DNA of 20,957 nt from a virus. The first letter of the stretch is position 1. Each line of letters begins with the position of its first letter. The stretch lies in IMG/VR virus record IMGVR_UViG_3300046001_003276, positions 1-20,957 of that record; one strand, 5' to 3'. This document shows, one piece after another, positions 5,441 through 10,528 of the stretch. A model generated the notes under the pieces. It searched no databases and was not told the DNA's origin. It saw nothing but the letters and a program-made list of their open reading frames with translations. A program made the translations under genes and the position numbers.

Positions 5441-5715
5441 TAGTAATGTTTTTTCTAAAAGTCTTTTCTATATTAAACTATTGATTACTAATTATTTAGA
5501 AAAAAATAGAAATAGAAAAGGTATTTGGCAAACTACTACAAAAAATATTATCAATAATAATAATAGGAATAGTTTTAGCCATTTACCTCTTTCTTTTTTC
5601 TATATATATATAAAATATAGTAGTAGTAAGGGTTATAGCTTAGAAAAGACTTAGAAAAGTTATTAGAAAAGACTTAGAAAAAAATTACGTTTTCTATAAA
5701 TTATAAATTAACAAT
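5441..5715 (+). other. AT-rich non-coding region, candidate replication origin
   Basis: 275 nt with no convincing gene. The motif TAGAAAA or its complement TTTTCTA occurs about ten times: + at 5497, 5513, 5641, 5652, 5664, 5675; - at 5451, 5463, 5596, 5690. There is also an alternating AT stretch (TATATATATATAAAA, 5601-5615) that could melt easily. It lies just after primase and helicase genes. Repeated short sites plus an AT-rich melting zone next to replication genes are the usual makeup of a phage or plasmid origin. A regulatory role (operators for a phage regulator) is the main alternative. An open frame of 84 codons across the first part is low-complexity Asn/Lys/Ser-rich and is not taken as a gene. 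Confidence 0.5.
5640..5681 (+). repeat. Phased iteron-like direct repeats
   Basis: A perfect 19-bp repeat TTAGAAAAGACTTAGAAAA occurs at 5640-5658 and 5663-5681. Each copy holds two TTAGAAAA units, so the unit starts at 5640, 5651, 5663 and 5674, spacing 11, 12 and 11 bp, about one helical turn. Inverted copies TTTTCTA occur at 5451 and 5463 (12 bp apart). This arrangement suits cooperative binding of a protein along one DNA face, as with initiator iterons. Confidence 0.7.
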
Positions 5716-6246
5716 ATGAAAATTTACACAATCCCCGAATTCGAACTATATTACCACAACCAATACAAACGGTCAAACATGGCTCAGGCGTTTTGGAACA
5801 CATTACCGATTGAGCGATTTAACCTCAACAAAAAGAAAGTAGTTAAGAAGCGCAAAGCGGAGCTCACGACAAACCATTTAGACTTGCCAGTAAACAATGT
5901 TATCCAACCGAAAGAAACCAAAGATGCTTTTAATACTAATAAGTTTACTGACCTTATTATTGCCTACCTTAAATCAGTACACAGTTGCAATAGTGCAAGG
6001 CGCATCAGTAGTGAGGGCAGATATCGAAAAGGTATTGGTTACATTGCAGGATTGAACAAAGGCATGGAGGATATCCAGTGCATATTGAAAGGCCGATTGT
6101 TTGCGATTGAGGTTAAATCCGAAAGTGACCGAATGGGAGAAGCACAATTAAAACGTAAAGCATCAATAGAAGCCGATGGAGGTCATTACATTATTGCTAC
6201 ATCGTTTGAGCAGTTGCAAACGGAATTATTGAGCATATTAAAATAA
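5716..6246 (+). CDS. VRR-NUC domain nuclease
   Basis: 176 residues. The C-terminal ~95 residues fit the VRR-NUC (PD-(D/E)XK) fold of phage nucleases: GMEDIQCILKGRLFAIEVKS with D119 and E132-V-K134, then the conserved Gln in GEAQLKRKASIEADGGHYII (Q144), then SFEQL. VRR-NUC proteins are structure-specific nucleases, often proposed as phage Holliday-junction resolvases. The N-terminal ~75 residues are basic (KKKVVKKRKAEL, 40-50) and not part of that domain; they may bind DNA. Stand-alone phage VRR-NUC proteins are usually near 100-140 aa, so this one has an extension. It follows the candidate origin and precedes the late promoter, so it could resolve branched DNA before packaging. Confidence 0.82.
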   Translation: MKIYTIPEFELYYHNQYKRSNMAQAFWNTLPIERFNLNKKKVVKKRKAELTTNHLDLPVNNVIQPKETKDAFNTNKFTDLIIAYLKSVHSCNSARRISSEGRYRKGIGYIAGLNKGMEDIQCILKGRLFAIEVKSESDRMGEAQLKRKASIEADGGHYIIATSFEQLQTELLSILK

Positions 6247-6258
6247 TACTTATCTTTG
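6229..6258 (+). promoter_or_regulatory. Probable late (structural operon) promoter
   Basis: TTG at 6229-6231, a 19-nt spacer and TATCTTTG at 6251-6258 match the Bacteroidota consensus very closely. The -33 box lies in the end of the VRR-NUC gene. The predicted start of transcription falls at about 6262-6265, essentially on the ATG at 6263, so the first virion gene may be read from a leaderless mRNA. Confidence 0.65.
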
Positions 6259-6262
6259 TGGT

Positions 6263-6619
6263 ATGAAAGCCGATGACAAAACGACCAAAAAACGACCTCA
6301 AAAACTATTTAAAGGCGATGAGGGTGTTAAGTTTAGCAAAGACAATCAACCACCGCCTGAAAACAAAAGCAAAGGATGGGAGGCAAGGCGCGCGGAAAGG
6401 TTATTGACTCAAAAGATTATTGAAAAGTTAACGGGCGCCAATAATTTAGAGGACTATGTCGATAGCCTTTTTAACAACGCAAAGATGGGCAATGCTAAAG
6501 CCATTGACACATTGAATAACGGAATAGAGGAGCAAATAACCAAAACCGAAACAACTATCACCGACAACCGCCCACCATCAACGGTTACGATGCCTGATGG
6601 AACTAAGATTGAAATTTAA
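6263..6619 (+). CDS. Putative terminase small subunit, 118 aa
   Basis: The call rests mainly on position: directly before the large terminase, with overlapping stop and start (TAATG, 6617-6621). The N-terminus is Lys-rich (KADDKTTKKRPQKLFKG) and has VKFSKDNQPPPENKSKGWEARRAER, like the 'FxkGqsgNPkGRP' lead of DUF5681-type phage proteins that precede terminases. A central helical part (LLTQKIIEKLTG...YVDSLFNNAKMGNAKAIDTLNNGIEEQ) could form the oligomer, and the C-terminus is Thr/Pro-rich. The role would be recognition of phage DNA and handing it to TerL. No clear HTH is seen. It sits a few bases from a strong promoter, which makes it the first gene of the virion operon. Confidence 0.6.
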   Translation: MKADDKTTKKRPQKLFKGDEGVKFSKDNQPPPENKSKGWEARRAERLLTQKIIEKLTGANNLEDYVDSLFNNAKMGNAKAIDTLNNGIEEQITKTETTITDNRPPSTVTMPDGTKIEI

Positions 6620-7929
6620 TGAATGTTGATTTACAAGCCAACCCAAAGCAATACGATTTCTACATTCAAGCGATGGCAGCGGCACAAGGCGCAACAGAGA
6701 AGCGCAACTTGCTTTATGGTGGCGCTATTCGTGGTGGCAAGTCATTCATCTGCGCCACGATCTGTTTGCGTTTGGCATCAATGTATCCAGGCAGCAAGTG
6801 GCATGTTATTCGTTCCGACTTTCCTAAGTTAGTTAAGACAATCATACCGACATTTGAAAAAATTATCGATGGCTCACCACACTTTAGATGGTCACGCGAT
6901 AAGTCAAACTACTTCTTAGAGAATACTAAGACCAAATCAAAAATATTTTTTATGGCTGAGAACATAAGCCATGACCCCGAGTTGAATGCATTTCTTGGAC
7001 TTGAAACGAATGGAGTTTACTTTGAGCAAATTGAGGAACTGAGTAAGAAACTTTGGAATATCGGCAGCTCACGCGTTGGCTCATGGTACATTGATAAGAT
7101 GCCAACACCTTTGATATTAGCAACCTTTAACCCAACTCAAACGTGGATTAAAGATGAAATACATATCCCGTATTTAAAAGGCGAATTAGGCCCCGAGTTT
7201 TACTATCAGTTAGCTTTGCCCGATGACAATGCTTTTGTAACTGAAGAGCAGCGAAAGGTTTGGTCACGTATGGATGAGCGTTATAAGCGGCAGTTTATTG
7301 GTGGCGATTGGACAAACTTTGACATGGATGGTAACCGATGGGCCTATGCTTACGATTCGACTAAACACCTCAAGCCCGTTGAACTTAATAAACAACTGCC
7401 CATTATACTTAGCTTTGACTTTAACCGTAACCCGATTTGTTGCTCAGTACTTCAAGTTATGCCGCCATCAACCATAAGAGTTAAGGAAACGATTAAACTT
7501 GCCAACAGTGACATATATCAACTATGCGATGTTATTAAGTCTAAGTATGGCAATGCACTATACCAAGTAACTGGCGATGCAAGTGGCAAGTCATCGAGTG
7601 CATTGGTTCAGGATAACCTCAACTATTATGTTGTGATAAGGCAGAAGTTTAACCTCAGCAACAATCAGATGTTAGTTCCAAGCGTTAACCCATCGTTAGA
7701 AGACAACCGAATGTTAGTAAACTCATTGTTGGCGCGAGGCAATGTAGAACTTGACCCTCAGTTTACTAAGGGCTTGCAATTCGATTTAGAAAACGTGGCG
7801 GTGTTGCCCGATGGGACAATAAAGAAAACAGACCGTAACGATCCGACACAACAAGCGGATGCATTAGACACATTTCGTTATGCATGTAACACTTATTTAA
7901 AAAATTTCATATATTTGTCAAATGTTTAG
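6619..7929 (+). CDS. terL: Terminase large subunit
   Basis: 436 residues, a normal TerL length. ATPase half: Walker A GGAIRGGKS (34-42), Walker B region VYFEQIEEL (133-141) with catalytic Glu, coupling motif LATFNPT (167-173). RNase-H-like nuclease half: D267 in LSFDFNRNP, D320 in TGDASGKSS and D417 in DALDTFRY. TerL packages the phage chromosome into proheads using ATP and cuts the concatemer; it docks on the portal (here encoded 9 kb downstream at 16772). The start overlaps the small subunit stop by one base. An alternative ATG at 6623 is in another frame. The family is unmistakable from motif order; the packaging type (cos or headful) cannot be told from this sequence alone. Confidence 0.95.
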   Translation: MNVDLQANPKQYDFYIQAMAAAQGATEKRNLLYGGAIRGGKSFICATICLRLASMYPGSKWHVIRSDFPKLVKTIIPTFEKIIDGSPHFRWSRDKSNYFLENTKTKSKIFFMAENISHDPELNAFLGLETNGVYFEQIEELSKKLWNIGSSRVGSWYIDKMPTPLILATFNPTQTWIKDEIHIPYLKGELGPEFYYQLALPDDNAFVTEEQRKVWSRMDERYKRQFIGGDWTNFDMDGNRWAYAYDSTKHLKPVELNKQLPIILSFDFNRNPICCSVLQVMPPSTIRVKETIKLANSDIYQLCDVIKSKYGNALYQVTGDASGKSSSALVQDNLNYYVVIRQKFNLSNNQMLVPSVNPSLEDNRMLVNSLLARGNVELDPQFTKGLQFDLENVAVLPDGTIKKTDRNDPTQQADALDTFRYACNTYLKNFIYLSNV

Positions 7930-8542
7930 CGTAATAATACCAACCATGTGGAAATCTCCACGCATCACACAACTGTTAACCGATTTGTGCGAATGCGAAT
8001 TGGTGGGTGAGGTAATCATTATTGATAATGCACCAGGAGAAGAAGCGGAATGGCGTTTTCACGAAAAAATATCAATGAGTTTTATGCCACGCAACATTTA
8101 CGTAAACCCTGCGTGGAATTACGGAGTTGAACGTTCCCAATTTGAGAACATATTAATTTGCAACGATGACATAAACTTTGATCCTGCATTCCTATCGATT
8201 TACGATGATTCATTGCAACACGTTGGCGTTATTGGCATGGACTTTACTAACTACCAACTACCGAAAGACCACAACATCCACCTCAAACCGATGAAAACGC
8301 GACCTTATGGATGGGGCTGTTTGATGTTGATACACAAATCAAAGTACACACCGATACCCGAAGACCTATTGATTGCAAACGGTGACGATTGGTTAGCACA
8401 ACACGCCACACCATTTGTTTTGCATGGATTAGCGGTGCAATCCGAAATCAGCACAACATCGAGAATGGAGGAGTTTGGAATGATTCAACACACCGATAAC
8501 GAAACTTATAAACTAAAATATGGCACACAGAGAACAAGCTGA
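7922..8542 (+). CDS. Family 2-like (GT-A) glycosyltransferase
   Basis: 206 residues. The first strand FSVIIPTMWKS and the later IIIDNAPG are typical of GT2 enzymes; NPAWNYGVERS followed by LICNDDINFD holds the metal/nucleotide-sugar-binding acidic motif (N81-D82-D83). GWGCLMLIHKS (130-140) and GDDWLAQ (154-160) fit the acceptor-side GxC and ED-like motifs. It probably transfers a sugar to a virion protein, DNA base or cell-surface glycan; the acceptor cannot be read from sequence. It overlaps terL by 8 nt and the methyltransferase by 23 nt, so the three are translationally linked. It is shorter than many GT2 proteins (about 250-330 aa). No membrane segment is seen. Confidence 0.75.
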   Translation: MFSVIIPTMWKSPRITQLLTDLCECELVGEVIIIDNAPGEEAEWRFHEKISMSFMPRNIYVNPAWNYGVERSQFENILICNDDINFDPAFLSIYDDSLQHVGVIGMDFTNYQLPKDHNIHLKPMKTRPYGWGCLMLIHKSKYTPIPEDLLIANGDDWLAQHATPFVLHGLAVQSEISTTSRMEEFGMIQHTDNETYKLKYGTQRTS

Positions 8543-9053
8543 ATGGTGCAAATTAGTCAAACACGCACACCCTGAACACTTTATTGGTGTTAAGGTATTA
8601 GACATTGGCTCACTTGATATCAATGGCAACAACCGTTACTTGTTCGAGCAATGTGATTATACTGGCATCGATATTGGAGATGGCCCGAATGTTGACTTAG
8701 TAATTAAAGGGCACTTGCATAGGACAGATATTGATAACAATTACGATGTGGTTATTTCAACTGAATGCTTTGAGCACGATGAATATTGGCAACAAACATT
8801 AAAGAATGTAATCAATAACCTACTCAAAGATGGCGGCTTGTTTTTGTTTAGTTGTGCGGCTCCAGGCAGACCCGAACATGGCACAAAGAAAACAAGCCCA
8901 AAGGATAGCCCATTCACAACCGACTATTACCGCAACCTATCTGAGGAGGACATTCGCAGCGTGTTGGATTGCGATAAAATATTTTCAAATTATAAATTCA
9001 AAACACGCAAAGACTTCCCACAAGATTTGTACTTTTACGGAATAAAAAAATAA
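8520..9053 (+). CDS. Class I SAM-dependent methyltransferase
   Basis: 177 residues with a Rossmann methyltransferase core: motif I VLDIGS (26-31), acidic end of strand 2 YTGID (47-51), motif IV-like YDVVISTECFEH (75-86), and LKDGGLFLFSCA (102-112), matching the Methyltransf_11/FkbM-like group that acts on small molecules, sugars or lipids. There is no DNA-MTase (D/N)PPY motif, so DNA methylation is unlikely. The overlap with the glycosyltransferase suggests they modify the same glycan or protein, for example O-methylating a sugar placed on the virion or host surface; this is inference. Before the core there are ~20 residues of variable helix. Confidence 0.8.
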   Translation: MAHREQAEWCKLVKHAHPEHFIGVKVLDIGSLDINGNNRYLFEQCDYTGIDIGDGPNVDLVIKGHLHRTDIDNNYDVVISTECFEHDEYWQQTLKNVINNLLKDGGLFLFSCAAPGRPEHGTKKTSPKDSPFTTDYYRNLSEEDIRSVLDCDKIFSNYKFKTRKDFPQDLYFYGIKK

Positions 9054-9056
9054 ACC

Positions 9057-9416
9057 ATGAGCATACTTAACTGTTTAACAAGCTACACCCAAGACATTAG
9101 CGGATGCGCTGAGGTATTAGAATTTAGTTCACCCACATTCACAAACGATACTAACTACGTCATTAAGTTTACCTATTCAAATGGATGGGTATTAAAACGA
9201 GATGTAACAAGCGGATTATACGATGCAGTCATTGAAATGAACAACAACGGATTCTGGAACATTGGAACGGGCCCCGTAAAAGTTGAAATACTAAATGGCT
9301 GCAATGTCGCAACATTTGACATTTGTGGCACCGTTTACTCATCGATTACCCTTAACTTCATAAACATAACTGAAGATGATACTATTGCCATTATTCCTTG
9401 TCCTTGTCCTGAATAG
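9057..9416 (+). CDS. Hypothetical protein, beta-rich, 119 aa
   Basis: Unrecognised. It is rich in beta-prone Thr/Val/Ile and Asn: NYVIKFTYSNGWVLKRD, SGLYDAVIEMNNNGFWNIG, GTVYSSITLNFINI. It carries cysteines at residues 6 and 17 and ends in IPCPCPE. It starts 3 nt after the methyltransferase gene. The composition is like small virion or tail decoration proteins of Bacteroidota phages, and its position between terminase and tail genes would suit a minor structural protein, but there is no direct proof. Its 3' end overlaps the membrane-protein gene by 41 nt. Confidence 0.65.
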   Translation: MSILNCLTSYTQDISGCAEVLEFSSPTFTNDTNYVIKFTYSNGWVLKRDVTSGLYDAVIEMNNNGFWNIGTGPVKVEILNGCNVATFDICGTVYSSITLNFINITEDDTIAIIPCPCPE

Positions 9417-9666
9417 CCTCGGTTGTTTAGGTGTTCACTGCCTAACGCGTGACGGTATGTTATTGGAGCAAGCAGCAACCTTAATACGTGATAACATTGG
9501 CGAATTTTGGAGCAAACCATTATTTGATTGCCCACCTTGTATGGCTTCGGTTTGGGGTTTAATTGGTTGGTTTTATTTTGAGCCAAACATTGCAATGATA
9601 CCCTACTTACTTACCCTTTGTGGGCTTAACGCTTTAACATCTAAAATGTTTTATTATGGAGATTGA
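9376..9666 (+). CDS. Small membrane protein with CPPCMAS motif
   Basis: 96 residues. N-terminal hydrophobic segment LLPLFLVLVLNSLGCLGV (3-20) and a C-terminal one near PYLLTLCGLNALTS (76-89) suggest two membrane passes, with a middle loop carrying KPLFDCPPCMASVWG (47-61). The CPxCMASxWG pattern recalls short membrane proteins of phages and Firmicutes (DUF1360-like), whose function is unknown to me. A holin is possible by size and topology, but the conserved cysteine motif is not typical of one. It starts inside the preceding gene (41-nt overlap), so some uncertainty attaches to the start; a later Met at residue 28 would lose the first hydrophobic segment. Confidence 0.65.
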   Translation: MILLPLFLVLVLNSLGCLGVHCLTRDGMLLEQAATLIRDNIGEFWSKPLFDCPPCMASVWGLIGWFYFEPNIAMIPYLLTLCGLNALTSKMFYYGD

Positions 9667-9856
9667 AGATGCACATAAGTTTCTGCTAAGTTTAGGATAC
9701 ACCTATACCGGTCAAACGTGTGGGTGTGGAGGCAGCGCAAAGAAGCGGACTTACAATAAAACAGATAGTAAAATTATAATTAATCTAAGAACGAAACACT
9801 ATACACATAACAATGAACTTCCGAAACCTATTCAAGAACTCGCCACCAGTTTATAA
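9656..9856 (+). CDS. Small Cys/Gly-motif protein, 66 aa
   Basis: The first half reads DAHKFLLSLGYTYTGQTCGCGGSAKK; the second is basic and polar. The GYxxxGxCxCGG motif is one I associate with short proteins lying before tape-measure genes in Bacteroidota phages; the function is unknown. Cysteines at residues 22 and 24 could bind metal as part of a dimer. It overlaps its left neighbour by 11 nt and its right neighbour by 44 nt. The long right overlap makes the end of this gene double-coding, which supports it less strongly, but the reading frame and motif favour it being real. The CGCGGS string recurs as CKGCGGS in the 18-aa peptide at 20000. Confidence 0.6.
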   Translation: MEIEDAHKFLLSLGYTYTGQTCGCGGSAKKRTYNKTDSKIIINLRTKHYTHNNELPKPIQELATSL

Positions 9857-10403
9857 ATCCGAATTCCCGCTTGAATTTGCGTTCAAGTGCGGAGGCGTTG
9901 ACTACTTTGAGTTTGTCGATAAAAATAATCTACCTTATGAGCGTGGGTTAGAAGCGTTGACATTCTACCAAGAAATGCAAAACGGAGTCACAAACGATTA
10001 CATTAAGAATTACAACGCGGCAATGAGCAAGTTGTTAAGTGATCCAAAGAAAATCAACCTTAACGAAATCATTAAATTGCAAATGCGATTCGAGGAACGT
10101 TGTAACTTCATTATAAGCAAGGATATTATTTACAAGGTTGCTTCTGTTGCGTTTGTTGATAAAAGTGAGCCATTGACACGCTATGACTTTAAGGCCAACG
10201 AAAAGAAGATTAAGAACTGGAAAGAGAATGCGGGCGATAGTTTTTTTTTGTCAATGCCAATAAAGAAATTAGTACCGTTTTTAGCGAAGTCAGGAGACAC
10301 TTCCCTGACGTATTTGGCGATAGTGGAAAAGGTAGAGCAGATTCAACGGGATATTCTTTCGTTACAGACGTTAGGGATGGAATTGCAAGCAGAGAAAGAT
10401 TAA
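9813..10403 (+). CDS. Putative tail assembly chaperone (unshifted product, gpG-like)
   Basis: 196 residues in the gene slot directly before the tape measure, where siphoviruses encode the tail assembly chaperones. The N-terminal region (SEFPLEFAFKCGGVDYFEFVD; YERGLEALTFYQEM) resembles tail proteins of Bacteroidota phages with a short beta domain followed by helices (YIKNYNAAMSKLLSD; LQMRFEERCNFII). The start ATG has a CATAACAATG leader and lies 44 nt inside the previous gene. At codons 144-146 the frame crosses a run of nine T (10241-10249). The unshifted protein ends with a helix EKVEQIQRDILSLQTLGMEL; a -1 shift gives a longer product (next entries). Sequence family itself not recognised. 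Confidence 0.7.
   Translation: MNFRNLFKNSPPVYKSEFPLEFAFKCGGVDYFEFVDKNNLPYERGLEALTFYQEMQNGVTNDYIKNYNAAMSKLLSDPKKINLNEIIKLQMRFEERCNFIISKDIIYKVASVAFVDKSEPLTRYDFKANEKKIKNWKENAGDSFFLSMPIKKLVPFLAKSGDTSLTYLAIVEKVEQIQRDILSLQTLGMELQAEKD
10241..10250 (+). promoter_or_regulatory. Candidate -1 ribosomal slippery site (T9 G)
   Basis: AGT TTT TTT TTG in the chaperone frame allows tandem tRNA-Phe re-pairing one base back (X-XXY-YYZ with all T). The -1 frame has a TAG at 10238-10240 just before the run, then no stop until 10520. A short stem GTCAGG (10289-10294)/CCTGAC (10304-10309) lies 39 nt downstream, rather far for a stimulatory structure. Confidence 0.6.
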
Positions 10404-10522
10404 AGATTACCGTATTAAAATATTTACCCGCGAATTATCAAATTAATTTACTAAATTTGTGGGATTTCTTTTTCTTTGCCAACGAAGCAAAGAAGCCACA
10501 ACCTAAACCGCCCAAAAAGTAA
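10247..10522 (+). CDS. -1 frameshift extension of the tail assembly chaperone (gpGT-like)
   Basis: The -1 frame runs without a stop from the T9 run to TAA 10520-10522, adding about 91 residues to the first 145 of the chaperone (fusion ~236 aa). No ATG occurs in this frame, and its upstream stop abuts the slippery run, so independent initiation is unlikely. The extension has plausible protein character: VNANKEISTVFSEVRRHFPD, a charged stretch, LKITVLKYLPANYQINLLNLWD, and a basic Pro-rich end (KKPQPKPPKK). It fills the otherwise empty 10404-10528 gap. In lambda-like phages the analogous T domain binds the tape measure. The alternative is a miscalled T-run base making a single continuous gene. 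Confidence 0.65.
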   Translation, partial: FVNANKEISTVFSEVRRHFPDVFGDSGKGRADSTGYSFVTDVRDGIASRERLKITVLKYLPANYQINLLNLWDFFFFANEAKKPQPKPPKK

Positions 10523-10528
10523 TGGCAG

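Noticed and set aside
5400-5654. 84-codon open frame on + strand over the end of the helicase gene and the repeat region
   Set aside because: Low-complexity Asn/Lys/Ser/Tyr protein arising from AT-rich repeats, overlaps the helicase end by 41 nt, and no motif or start context; the repeats explain the sequence better.
7910-7917. TATATTTG before the GT2-like gene
   Set aside because: No TTG or similar -33 box at a suitable distance and it lies in the terL 3' end; likely chance in AT-rich coding DNA.
10452-10459. TAAATTTG before the tape measure
   Set aside because: No -33 box, and the site is explained as part of the -1 frameshift extension.
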